In this document: piece by piece, positions 37,901 through 49,110 of the stretch
Numbering within the stretch: the first letter of the stretch is position 1
Layout of the letters: each line of letters begins with the position of its first letter
Origin: Populus alba
Lineage: Eukaryota; Streptophyta; Magnoliopsida; Malpighiales; Salicaceae
Assembly (NCBI RefSeq): GCF_005239225.2
Contig: NC_133297.1
Location: forward strand, 12,450,147-12,514,146
DNA: 64,000 nucleotides
Direction of reading: 5' to 3'
Notes under the pieces: model-generated
Seen by the model: only the letters and a program-made list of their open reading frames with translations
What the model was told of the DNA's origin: nothing
Database searches by the model: none
Position numbers and translations under genes: made by a program

Positions 37901-39045
37901 AAAATGCCAGAGCTTTCAAGGACTCGAAAATAAGACTGAATCAAAGTCAACTACAACAGCGGATGCCACCAAGATATTAAACTATTTTTTGCAAATTGCA
38001 AGAACACTATAAAAATAGCCTGAGAAGAAGTGCATATGGAAGCAAATCAAAGTCAAGCGAACCTTTTAACTAACATAAAACTTGGATCTTGACCTGTTAT
38101 ACGTAAAGACCCTCCTCTGTGATAACGCAAGCGGAAACTAGAGTTCCTGCAGTAATTTATCGGTGGTCGGAAATTAACTAGGTCAGAAGAAAATTTCAAA
38201 AGGGAATTCTCTAGTCTTTATTTGCTAAAAGAACTATGAAAAAGATAAAGATACAGAAAACGGAGGATAAACAAGATCTATCCCCGTCCTCGTCCACGGA
38301 GACAATAACTTCAAGTTGAGATGTGAGCAAATGCTGTCATATTTGATGAATTTTCAACCAGGTAATCAATAGATGCAACATTCCCCAGTTGAATCCTTGA
38401 TAGAAAGTCGGGTGAGGAGCAGGCAAGATATCAAGTGAAGCCAACTGCCCATATTACCACGTCAGGTCACGAGATCACCAATTTTGTGCAAGATAGTGAA
38501 AGGAGAAAAAAAATACTACCTGCAGGCTTAACAAATCTTAGATATGAAGGAGAAGATATCATAACACTAATAAACACAAGTGCAATATTTGTTTCTGTCA
38601 ACCCAGCAACATACATTCTCCAAGGATATGACTATGAGATAAATACAATTATTGTTGACTTGTAAGAGCATCGAAAGCCATCAGACGTAATAACCAAAGA
38701 TCATAACTCGAGCAATTAATTCTCTCCTTTTCCAATACACAAAAGAGTATATGTTATACCATTAACAAAAAGAAGATCAAAACGAGAACACAAAATCAGC
38801 TACAACAGCAAGATGCAATTTTTACTCGAGAAAATTTCGATTATACAATAGCAAGGAAAGCTGGAGATCAGCAGCCATGTACTGCAAGCACTCCCCCAAT
38901 TTCCATATCCTACATTTCTTTACACAACATATATTTTCCGAAAAATCTCCTTTCCTTACCCATTTATTTTCAAACCATGACTTGGATCAGAATCATTCTC
39001 CATATTTTCATCTCCCAAAACACAAATGGCCCATCACTCAAAACA
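34985..39045. other. Unique sequence between two genes, with exon-like segments
   Basis: Positions 34985-35200 are probably the RTM2-like 3' UTR. The rest is not repetitive and has several short minus-strand open segments bounded by good splice sites: 36583-36490 (contains HPEYSTLDCQLERIAEWPPR), 36030-35908 and 38631-38520. They could be exons of an unrecognised gene, part of a long ROH1 3' UTR, or chance. I recognise no family. Confidence 0.3.
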
Positions 39046-40218
39046 TTACACATGATTAGGCCTTCCCAAAGAATCAAGCCCTTCAGTCCGGCTATGAACA
39101 ATCCTATGGAACACCTCTCTAACTTGCCTTTCCAAGGGATCCAATCCCTCCTTTAAAACCTCACAAACACTTGCCAATTCATTAACTCTTTGCCTCACCT
39201 CACCTTCCTTTTCCTCTGTTAACGGAAACTGAACCAAATCCATCAAATCGCCCATAACCCTCGCACACTTATCCATCTGATAAAGCTCTCTCAATAACCC
39301 AGGTGCATTCCTCCTATCCCTTTTCCGTGACTCCTCCAAAATCCTCTCGTGCAACAACACCACCGGCTGCGCCCACGGAAACTGCCTAGGAATTGAAAAA
39401 TGGACCTGCAACCCTCTATCCTGGCATGGAATCGCAGCCACAAGTGCCCACATTACGAGAAGCAAAATCGTATTCATAGTGTAAACAGCCACCGCAATTC
39501 CATTAGTGGCCGCAACTTCATTCCCTCGCGGCGCAACCAAATTATTCCCTATTGCCTGGAGCTGCCTAGCAGCAGACCACGACCGCGACACGCTCCACGA
39601 CAACGATCTAAAATGCCCAAGATTCCTTTGATGCTGGTCTCTTGACGAAGCCTGTTGTCTTCCAAAAGATCGGTTTCTATGAGCCAAAGCCGATGATGCG
39701 TTCGAATCCTTCTCATCTAGCATAGAAATCGACAAATCAATCAAAGCTTTTTTAGCTCGGCGAAACTGACCCTCACCAAACATTCTTTGATTATGCAAAG
39801 CACACAAAACAATCTCCAAAAGCTTCTTCCACTCTCTGATCTGCTCAATCCCATCACGAATCGCGTTACAAACATCCAATCCCTTGACAGTCCTTTCAAA
39901 ATAATCCTGAACAAACCGGTCCAAAGGCGGTTTGTGGACCAACGACTTGTGATTGAACAGAATGACTCTAAACTCCTCCTGGCAACATAGGAAAGAATCG
40001 AGGAGTTTCTGGATCCAAGCCAACGAAAGCAAGCGATCAGGTCCGGCCGATGATAACTCAATAAATCGCTCGGTGACTTGTCTCTGAAAAGCTTCGAGCT
40101 CGAGCTCGAGAGCTGAGGTGCTTTGTTGAGAGTCCATGGAATGGACGGGGTCGCGTCGGAGACTTAAAATAGGATGTCTAAGGGATGCCGACGAACCTTG
40201 ATAGTCCGTGGCAGGCAT
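39046..40218 (-). CDS. BPS1/ROH1-family protein (DUF793)
   Basis: A single uninterrupted frame of 390 residues. Family members include BYPASS1 and ROH1; ROH1 binds the exocyst subunit EXO70 and affects polarised secretion. Supporting sequence: an N-terminal [19 protein letters not shown] block (about 35-53), [20 protein letters not shown], a helical middle with [19 protein letters not shown], the Ser/Arg-rich [19 protein letters not shown], one predicted membrane segment (about 241-264, [20 protein letters not shown]) and a C-terminal coiled-coil-like part ending LGRPNHV. The lack of introns matches the family. A second Met at residue 28 is possible, but the first fits the usual length better. 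A GA-rich leader precedes it. Confidence 0.9.
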   Translation of the reverse strand: MPATDYQGSSASLRHPILSLRRDPVHSMDSQQSTSALELELEAFQRQVTERFIELSSAGPDRLLSLAWIQKLLDSFLCCQEEFRVILFNHKSLVHKPPLDRFVQDYFERTVKGLDVCNAIRDGIEQIREWKKLLEIVLCALHNQRMFGEGQFRRAKKALIDLSISMLDEKDSNASSALAHRNRSFGRQQASSRDQHQRNLGHFRSLSWSVSRSWSAARQLQAIGNNLVAPRGNEVAATNGIAVAVYTMNTILLLVMWALVAAIPCQDRGLQVHFSIPRQFPWAQPVVLLHERILEESRKRDRRNAPGLLRELYQMDKCARVMGDLMDLVQFPLTEEKEGEVRQRVNELASVCEVLKEGLDPLERQVREVFHRIVHSRTEGLDSLGRPNHV

Positions 40219-40345
40219 TATCGCATTAAAAAAAATATGATTGAGAAGAGAGAGAGGTGGAGAGTGATTTTAGAGCGAGAAGAGGTTGGTCTGAGAGGTA
40301 ATGGCTGTGGGTGACTGTGAGAGAGAAACCCCAAGAGAAATAGGA
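40219..40345 (-). promoter_or_regulatory. GA-rich 5' leader of the ROH1-like gene
   Basis: Reads as C/T-rich on the coding strand with repeated tctc words, typical of plant 5' leaders. Confidence 0.45.
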
Positions 40346-40538
40346 TTTTATTAGGGCAGAAATGGACCCCGCGTTTCATGGTGGTTGGTTGGAATTGGAA
40401 AGGTCTAATTAAAACAATTATGTTTTTCTCTTAATTACAATCAATAACTAAAGATGCTCTAAATTTTAGGAGTTTTTCACGATTTTAGTTTCTTATCAAG
40501 TAGTAGCGAGGGTTTGGTGATTATGTGATTGTTAGATG

Positions 40539-40722
40539 GTGTTTATTTTTGTATTTTAAAAATATTTTAAAAAAAAAATTTTTTTATTTTATTTATTTAA
40601 ATTAATTTTTTATATTATTTTAAAATATTGATGTTAAAAATAATTTTTAAAAAATAAAAAATATATATTATTTTAATATATTTTTAAATAAAAATCATTT
40701 TAAAAAATAATTACTAACATGA
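40539..40722. repeat. Foldback repeat family A copy
   Basis: Begins near gtgtttatttttg, has the core 'aaatattgatgttaaa' and ends 'aataattactaac'; about 185 bp. It lies in the ROH1-like upstream region. Confidence 0.6.
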
Positions 40723-41014
40723 TGACCTTTAATAATATAGAATTGAAAATATGAGAAAATTATATTTTATCTCAGTAAAAAGTAAAAAGTAAAAAGTGAT
40801 AAAATCTTATTTTCTAATACAAATTTTTTTTTTATTCTTTCTCTCTTTTTATAGGATAAAATTCCCAAGTATGGGTTAGTACTTTCTTACACGAACCAAA
40901 CACGCAGTGAACACGCCTTGAGTCAGCTTGGTATGTGTTTTGCAATGGAAGAATATTCTTTTGTACGGGTGGGATTTGGGCCGTTTGATTAGCTTGTGAT
41001 GTGGTAGGGTTGCT

Positions 41015-41222
41015 TGTGTAAACGTGGTTGTGATTTAAGAAGGGTGTGATGCCTGCCACGTGGTGGGTGAGGGTGAGGGAGTGGAGAAGACAGGGTCATT
41101 TGAGAGAGAGAGGGGATTGTATACGTGGACGGTAAAGCTGGGTCTTCGGTGGCTCGTAATAGAGGAGAGCGAGGGACTCGGTCCCGTCCTGATTTCTAGA
41201 AGGGAGTGACTGACGTGTACAG
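41015..41222 (-). promoter_or_regulatory. Cluster of ACGT-core motifs, G-box at 41056-41063
   Basis: A perfect palindromic G-box CCACGTGG sits at 41056-41063. Further ACGT cores occur at about 41020 (AACGTGG), 41122 (TACGTGG) and 41212 (GACGTGT). The cluster lies about 0.8-1.0 kb upstream of the ROH1-like start. Such clusters act as ABREs or G-boxes bound by bZIP or bHLH factors. Function here is inferred. Confidence 0.45.
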
Positions 41223-42435
41223 TTTTCTGCACCTATTTGTCGAAATTACCCCTGTCATTATCAGCGAGTTTTGCTTTTTTTAAGATGGATATTCGGAAGG
41301 GATTATATATAGTTAATATATGCATCCACCTATCATATGGTATGGCAGAGAGTTAGTATAAATAATGAAAAAGTTCATGATGGAAAAATAAATAAATAAA
41401 GTGGGATGATGGAGACTGGTCTAGAATTTAAAAATAAATAAAATATATATATATATACATACGTGGATGTGAAAGATGATTGGAAAAGGGAGTGTACGAG
41501 CCTTCGAGGGAAAGAAAGAATAATATTATACAGCTTGGAGGTACATTAAATATTAGTTTTAGGGCTCCCCCAGGAATGAGAGTCCCTTGTTTTGTACTTC
41601 CATTCAATGTTTCTTTAATGATATCCTCTTGGGAGGCTTTTAATGCCTCCGTAAATGTGATTTATTATTTTAAGCTTGAGATAAAAAACAAGGGATTACA
41701 AAGAGTAGGGACTAAAAATAATAATAAGGAGAGATTATGCAAAAAATATATATATAAAAATAAATTGGAGAATCCACAGGTAAAAAAGGAAATAATACAT
41801 CAAGAAAAACAATTAAATAATTGAGAATCCATTGTAAAAAAAATTAATATAATTGACTCATAATCTTTTTTTATTTAGTTTTTTTTTTAAAAAAAAAAAT
41901 TTTGTAGAGATCTCATACAATATAAATAGAGGAGTGACACAATATATGAGATTAAAGGAGAGGTTTAAAAAAAAAAAAACTGAAAAACCCTCTCTTTTGT
42001 TCCTAAAAAACAATCCCCAGAAAAACATCCTTTTTGTCATCTTTTTCCCCAATTTCACCAAGCAAAAACCTTCCCCCCATCTCCACCCTCTGTCACCTTG
42101 CACCGCCATTGACCCGACACTTCTTGCCTAACAACAACCCAGCGCTTCTAAAACGACCGCCCAAGAAAATCACGACAACTCCTCCATCTTCATCACGCAA
42201 CACAATTCATCTCCTCCATACATTGCCTCATTTCCCTCACCATAAATCAATCCAAGCTATGCTCCATCTTCCTTCCTAAAACAGCCTTTTATTTTTAAAA
42301 AAATTCATCTGTTCCAGTCACATCCATATTCTAGGATAACCATTCTTTTTAAACCATATTCTCATTTCATTGTATGCCAATAATAAAATCCATGATTGCA
42401 TCTTAACACTTAATGAAATATTAATTGACGTTTCC
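41223..42435. other. AT-rich intergenic DNA
   Basis: No protein-like frame. Positions 42050-42270 are C-rich and unique but open frames there are not recognised. Confidence 0.45.
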
Positions 42436-42605
42436 AAGGGGCGTGGTGTGGCGGCAACGGGTTTAAGATCTGCATAGTAAATCTCGAATTTGAGTCAGGA
42501 CGTGCATCTCTTATAAAAGTCTGGGACAGCCGGGATTTTACTTGCTTACCTGATCCATTAAATACGATTTTCCGGAAAGTGGGGTTTCCTCGAATAAAAA
42601 AAAAT
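42436..42605 (+). mobile_element. SINE-like element
   Basis: About 170 bp. An A-box-like GTGGTGTGGCGGCAACGGG (42443-42461) is followed by a B-box-like TCGAATTTGAGTC, a unique body with GTCTGGGACAGCCGGGATTT, and an A-rich tail at 42593-42604. This arrangement fits a tRNA-derived SINE on the plus strand. A clear target-site duplication is not visible, so it is probably older than the copy at 28.7 kb. Confidence 0.55.
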
Positions 42606-42779
42606 ATATATATTTTTGACTCGTTATTAAAAAAATCAAAAAAAAATTTGTGTGTATAGATGATCACAGTCATTAGCATTTGTAACTCGGTTCAAAAACA
42701 CAAAAGATACAAATATACATAAAATGATATACAACAAGATCTTTTCATTTGGCTGCTAAGTTCACGTAGTTCTTGATAA

Positions 42780-43150
42780 AAATGATAATAATAATATATA
42801 TATATATATCTCATAATGGCTACAATAAAATATAAACATGACTAGATTAAAGGGAGGAAATTTTTTTTTTTTAATCCATAATAATAATAATAAATAAATA
42901 AATAATGTTCCGAAGAACTGTATCATAAATAAGATAGAGAATATAGTTTTTTTATAATAAAAAATGAGCAAAGATAAATAGATGCTCTCACGCTGCATGC
43001 ACGTCGGGGTAATCTTGGGGTTAAATAATTCTTTAAACCAAAAAACCACTAGCGGACGACAATGCAAGGCATAAAGGATTTTATAACTAAATCACTTACT
43101 CATAAGTAAATCAATTTTCTAATGGTATTTTTATAAAGCCTCTTACAGAG
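42780..43150. repeat. Microsatellite-rich AT sequence
   Basis: Short AT and AAT/AATA repeats (42793-42810, 42880-42906) in low-complexity DNA. No gene. Confidence 0.6.
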
Positions 43151-43339
43151 TGTTCGGCCAACTCTTATTTTTTAAAAAAATTAAATTTTTTATTAAAAAA
43201 TACTTTTTATGTATATTTTGGATTCTTTTAATGTGCTAATTTTAAAAATATTTTTTAAAAAATATAAAAAATATTATTTTGATACATTTTAATATAAAAA
43301 ATATTTTAAAAAACAACTACAAATACATTTTCAAACAGG
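43149..43339. repeat. Foldback repeat family A copy
   Basis: Starts near gagtgttcggcc and ends near tttcaaacagg, with the core 'tttaatgtgctaatttt'. About 190 bp. Confidence 0.5.
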
Positions 43340-43426
43340 TCATTATAGTCTCAAACAATATTTTATTTAGAGTAAAGCCGATAACCCAAAAGGTTACGGG
43401 TACATATATTATCTTCTTGTTTTATT

Positions 43427-43447
43427 ATATATATATATATATATATA
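43427..43447. repeat. AT microsatellite
   Basis: About 20 bp of alternating A/T. Confidence 0.9.
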
Positions 43448-43841
43448 AATAAATGTTGTAAGATTTATGGATCATACTAATTATATTGCTCTTATAATTA
43501 AGAGGATCCAAAAAAGAGGGAAAGACGTGGGCTGTGGAAAGGAGGGGGAGAGATTTGTAGACAATAGAAGGAGACATTCTCTTTTTTTTTTTTCTTTTTT
43601 TTTTTATGATGAAAAAACTATATTTCCCTCGAAACAACTATCGATGGATCCAGCAATGCTGGTCGAGACCACAACCCCCTCCGACCGAGCATAAACAATT
43701 CCTCCATAGATCGGTGTTTCAGAAGATTTTAGCATATTTTTACATGACGTGGCTTTAAAATAAAAAAAATTATTTTGTGGTCCCTGATATGCAAGTTATA
43801 TTGGATTTTCTTCCTTCTGGGCTCCAACGATTTCTTTAAAG

Positions 43842-44056
43842 TGTGTTTAGAAGTATGGTTGTTATTATTTTTTAAAGTGTTTTTTCATTTAGAAAAGTAT
43901 GTCAATAAATATTTTTTATTTTTTAAAAATTATTTTTGAGATCAGCACATCAAAATGATTTAAAAATATTAAAAAAATATTAATTCAAAGTAAAAAAAAA
44001 TTAAAAAAATTTTCAAATTTTTTCAAAAATACTTTTAAAAAACATTCCCAAACACC
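43842..44056. repeat. Foldback repeat family A, best-preserved copy
   Basis: The left end gtgtttagaagtatgg and the right end (reverse complement gtgtttgggaatg) form a terminal inverted repeat. The arms are T-rich then A-rich around 'agcacatcaaaatgattt'. This copy best shows the family's MITE character. No coding capacity. Confidence 0.7.
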
Positions 44057-44560
44057 GTCTTCATCTCAGTACATTTTATTTTCCTCTCCACATAAAAAAA
44101 CTCTCGACCCTCTCACTGAACGCAACGTATACAGGAAAAAAACAAAACAAGAGAGGTATATTTTGCCATTTGCCACTGAATTTATAGTTTTTATTTTTTC
44201 TTTTTAAAACAAAGTCTGCATACGTTATTGCTTCCATCATTGTTCGCGGTGAGTAGAGAGTGGCATTTAAGAGACTAAAGTGCCGCCAATAATAGTGCCC
44301 ACGAATATTGCTGCTTTGAAGGTCGAGGATGATGGAGGAAAATAAAAATTAAGCAAGAAAATTTATTTGTAAAATCTATTCATGTTACATGACATATCAA
44401 TTAGCAATGCACTAGCTTGGTAGCCCACCGGGTAGCGTCCGAACCATTTTATTATTATTATTATTTTGCGTAAATAAAAGATGTTCAGGTGTCTCTAATT
44501 TATTCTAAAAAAGCAAAGAAAAATCCAACTCGTGCACTAGACATGATTGAATCAAATAAG
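44057..44560. other. Intergenic DNA without recognised features
   Basis: Mixed unique and AT-rich sequence with an ATT run near 44450-44464. Nothing else seen. Confidence 0.5.
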
Positions 44561-45700
44561 TTGGTACTATTTAATTAGATTAAAAAAACACATAAAAATA
44601 CTAAATTGACTACATTAAACCAAAAGAAGAGATCTAATAATATGCACAAAACATTGTTTGGTAAAAAAAAAAAAAAAACTCAATTCTTAGCCAATCCAAT
44701 ATAAAATAAAGAAAAAAAAAAAAAAAAAAAAATTAACCTAGGTCAACCTGAGTTAGTATGTAAAGCCCATAACTCAGTTCATGTGGTTAAGATAATCCAA
44801 TAAAAAACAAATAAAAAAATCACAAAGCTTAATTCTCAACAAACTCAATATGGAATGGTGAAATTAAAAATAAATCAATTAATAAAAAGAAACAAAAAAA
44901 AACTTACAAACCTATAGGTAAGCCCACAAACCTCTATTGCCTGAATCATGCAAATATGATAATCAAAGAGAAGGAAAAATAAGAAAAATCATGAAGTGTA
45001 ATTCTAAAACCAACCTAGTGTTTATGAATGAATTCAAAAAAAAAATATTAATTTTTTTTTTTTAAAAAAAAGCTAAATCAATCCTAGATAACTTGCCAAC
45101 CCTGTGGCTTGGTCTTGAAACTGAGATCACCTTATAGAAAAGAAACTAAAGAAAAGCACAATTCTAAAAACAAAAATTAATGTTGAAAGAATAAAATTAA
45201 AAAATAAAATCAATAAAAAAAATCAACCCTAAAAAAAAACTAATATCAACTCAGGTTAACTTTTTAAACCTATGACCTGGGCCTTAAGACTATGATTACC
45301 CTAAGAGAAAAAACAACAAATCTCAATTCACAATCAACCAAATGTTGAAGAATGAAATTGAACAAAAAAAAATAATTCTATAAAGGGGTCCTAAAAAACA
45401 ATAGCAATAAAAAAATAAAGATCAAATTTGAAATTAAAAAAAAAAAACATTGAAAGGATAACTTACAGTTTTGGATTGAATGGTGAAATTAAAAAACAAT
45501 TACAAAAGGGTAAAAAAAAAAAATTGAGGAACGAATTTGAAAAAAAGAAGATTACAACTTAAAATTTTTAATTGAACGATAAAATTCAATAAAAATGATA
45601 AATTCTACAAAAGAACCTGAGAGAAAAATGAGCAATAAAAAAAAAAAAATCAAATTTTGAAATGATAATAAAATAAGAGGAAAACTCTAAATAATAAATA
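44560..45700 (-). repeat. Ancient repeat block, family B, reverse orientation
   Basis: A-rich degenerate units with 'aacctgagttagta', 'acccataactcag', 'ccaataaaaaacaaataaa' and 'cacaaagcttaattc' words. These are the reverse complement of the 11.2, 27.4, 46.8 and 59.3 kb blocks. About four to six units; no coding frame. Confidence 0.55.
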
Positions 45701-46770
45701 GATTAGTGTGAATTTAAAGGCAAAAAGAAAGATAAAAACGACAAATCATCGATCTTCATGCCACCCATGTTTTTTCTAACAAAAGCACATGGCATGAAGC
45801 TTTCAATGCCACCGCGGAACATGGTGCTTCTCCAATGGAGAAACTCACACGTGTCGCCTTAGCGTTGCAAGCTTCTTTTTGCAAGCTCTTTCACTTGTTG
45901 GCGCATGTATTATATGAATCGACCAATCTGAGATGCTCGTTAACTCTAATCCCCTGTAATTTGTCTTGGTGTAAAGATTGGTCCCTCAATCGTTATTACT
46001 CAATCCTTGACAAATCAAATATCAACTTGTTTTGAAACTTTTCATCGATATTATGAGATCCTTGTATCTAGATAACTAACATAAATCATTAAATAAATTC
46101 TCTAAAATACCGAACTTGGAAGCATCATTTAAAAAAAAAAAAACTAGTAACCAAAAAAATAACTTGAGTTTTTCCCTTGCCTATTCAACCCAATTCCTCA
46201 TTAAAATATATATATAAAAAATGCCTAGTATTTTTTAAAGCCTTAAATTTGGTCTCCAAACATTTAATTGCTCTAAACCAATAAAATTGAATTTCACTTT
46301 ATGAAACTGATCAACCAAAAAGCAAAATATTTCTTCAACATCCCTATTTGTAAGCAGAAAAAATAGTCTCTCAAGTCCAAACTCGTATTATTGCAATGTT
46401 AAAAAGGTCCAAAATAAAAAAATAAAAAATAAATTGAAGGATCAAAATATAAAAATACTGAAAAACAAAGAAAAAAATAAATTATTATTGATGATTACTA
46501 TTATAATCCTATTTACTGAAAAATGGTACAATAACTTCAAAAGGAGTTTTAGGTTTTTGTTAATTTGCTACGATTTTGCTTATATCTGAACAGATTGATT
46601 AATGTTAATAATATCGGCATTTTACTTCTTTGATATCTCGGGATAGGAGTCAACGAATTATCCTTGATTACAAGAATTTACATGACATTTGACATTAACC
46701 AAAAACAAAAACAAAAAATTGAATTCACTTTATACCTATTCACATGTCACAGTTCATTGAAAATAATAAA
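45701..46770. other. AT-rich intergenic DNA
   Basis: A unique patch at 45740-46030 includes a frame from 45835 with no recognisable domain. The remainder is low complexity. Confidence 0.45.
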
Positions 46771-47560
46771 TTGACTTTTTTTTTTAATTTAATTTTAATT
46801 TTTTAATTTTATTATTAAATATTTAATCTATTCATTATTTAACTTCATAAATTGATTTATATTTCAATATTAGTTTTACCGAGATTAAACTTTATAATTT
46901 ATTTCAAATTAATTTCTATAAGAGTCATTGTTGTCTCATAACCGAGTCACTAGTTTAACAGTTTAACTAAGTTGAATCTGTTTTTTTTGGTTTCTTTTTT
47001 TTTAATTGATTTTTTTTTAGTTTTATCATTTAATATTGAGTTGATAATGAATCGAGATTTATAATTTTTTTTTTTTCATGGTTATCTTAGTTTTATGATC
47101 CTGGTTTCAAGTTTGATTGGTGAATCTGAGTTGACTTGAATTATTTTTATAATTTTTTTTAATTTCACTATTTAACATTAGATTGATTATAAATTGAAAT
47201 TTCATAAAAAAAAAATTATTTACTTTTTATGAGGTTATTACGTTCTCATAACTTAAATTGTGAATTTGACATATTAATTTAGCTGATACAGATCAATTCA
47301 ATTTATTGTTATTCTAGTATTAAAAAACACATATTGTCTTGAAATCTTTTTGAGTCAAAATATATTTTTATTGGTTATCTAGATTGTCTTTTGACCTTTT
47401 AAGTCAACCAGGTTATATCTAGCCAACTATTATATACTTTAAATTTTTTACCTACTAGAAAACGCATTAGTAATGCTTAGAAAAATTATGTTAAAAAATA
47501 CTTTGATCTGATCCATAATATAACACAGATAAATAATATAGTTTCATCAACAAGTATTAC
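46770..47560 (+). repeat. Ancient repeat block, family B
   Basis: Three to four degenerate T-rich units, then a 3' module (about 47340-47560: 'ttgagtcaaaatatattttta', 'gattgtcttttgac') that aligns in order with 12040-12250. The shared 3' end supports one dispersed element family. Confidence 0.55.
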
Positions 47561-47980
47561 CATTTTGGAAAATAAACTATATTACAAATTATTAAGGATC
47601 GATGAAATATATCTTACGAGTTACGACCCTCAATTTTCAAGAATCATACAAGAAAGCTTTCAAGAACAAAACCATGTTTTCTAGCGAAATGGAAGTGTTC
47701 GGTTGTCTCTTGCAAGCCCTTGAAAAAACAATTGTTGTGAGAGAGATGTTTTAACAACTTGGACCCAATTAGACACAAGGGCGTATGCTGTTTGTGCACA
47801 CATGCACGCCAATTAACATATTTATCTCCACTTAAACAGCATGGATTAAGATAACGAAGCCTTTAATTATTACAAAAGATAACATCCACGGGCTTGCTTA
47901 GATTATAAATGGCAAGAGAATCTCTCTTTAACAGCAAAACCACCCTGCCTCACGTGTGGATCTCTGCTTTCTAGCATGTT

Positions 47981-48149
47981 ATTTTTTAAATATTTTTTAA
48001 TAAAATTTATTTTTTTAATTTATTTTTTTTAGATTTTTTAATGTGATGATGTTAACAATAAATTTTAAATAATAAAAAAATATATTATTCAAGTATATTT
48101 TTAAATAAAAAATATTTTAAAAAATAATCATTACCACAATACTAAATAA
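47981..48149. repeat. Foldback repeat family A copy
   Basis: Family layout with the core 'ttaatgtgatgatgttaaca'. About 170 bp. Confidence 0.5.
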
Positions 48150-48724
48150 ATATTAATATTCTTGTAGCATCGATGACCATGACCAAGTGAGGACAAAATT
48201 GTGATTTCCTATGAAAGAGAAGGAGTGTTAAGAACGGAACATAGAGGATCACATTGTTATTTTGCTTCTTAATTCCCTGATTTTTTTAGGAATTCTTCTC
48301 GAAGAAGAGAGCACATATTAATTAATTTGTAAGTTTTTCTATATTAGATTTGACTTATCAATTTGATAGGTTTAATTGTGTTAAAAAATCCAAAAACAAA
48401 ATCCTCGATAACGGAGAAACATGGATTTGTCTTTTTAGAAAGAAAAAAAAAGTTGACTAATTTGTTTTTTAACAAGCCTTTTGAAATAAATTATTTTTAT
48501 CATATGAACAGATTCGATCTTATCGTACCTCGCAACTCAACTTATTATCGTAAATCCACTATAAGTGCATATATAACTTTTTAATTTGCTCAAGTGTAGC
48601 AGCATATATTTTGAATCGTATTTCTTTTGGAGGTTTCTAATTATTTTTGTAGGTGCACTGTCGTTTTCAATAGAGTTTTTAATACACCCTTTACCATGTA
48701 ACTTTTTTTAAAAAGTGATTGAAA
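48150..48724. other. Intergenic DNA
   Basis: No supported feature. The frame at 48363-48584 is AT-driven and has no domain. Confidence 0.5.
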
Positions 48725-48890
48725 GCGTGTTAGTAATTGTATTTTAAAATATTTTTTTTATTTAAAAGATTATATAAAAATAATATATATTTTTTATTTT
48801 AAAATAATATAAAAATACCAAAAAATAATTAATTTAAAATAAAAAAATATTAATTTTTTTTAAATCATTTTTAAAACACAAAAATAGACT
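48725..48890. repeat. Foldback repeat family A copy
   Basis: T-rich then A-rich arms with tttgatt-like ends lost. About 165 bp. Confidence 0.5.
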
Positions 48891-49063
48891 AATCTTTAAC
48901 AAGCACAAAATTTGATCCGGGAGATGAAAGTTGCATCCATACATGCACCCACAATATATAATTTCCACTTGCATCTAGAAAAACGATGTTTTTAATAAAA
49001 TTATTTTTTAATTAAAAATATATTAAAATATTTTTTATTTTTATTTAATATAAACATATTAAA

Positions 49064-49065
<2 letters not shown>

Positions 49066-49105
<40 letters not shown>
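49066..49105. repeat. AT microsatellite
   Basis: About 40 bp of alternating A/T next to a partial family A arm (48985-49065). Confidence 0.95.

Positions 49106-49110
<5 letters not shown>

Noticed and set aside
38090..38115. Stretch reminiscent of a TAS3 tasiRNA (tcttgacctg)
   Set aside because: It diverges after about ten bases and no flanking miR390 sites are visible.
39400..39990. Plus-strand frames opposite the ROH1-like gene
   Set aside because: Antisense shadows with no domain.
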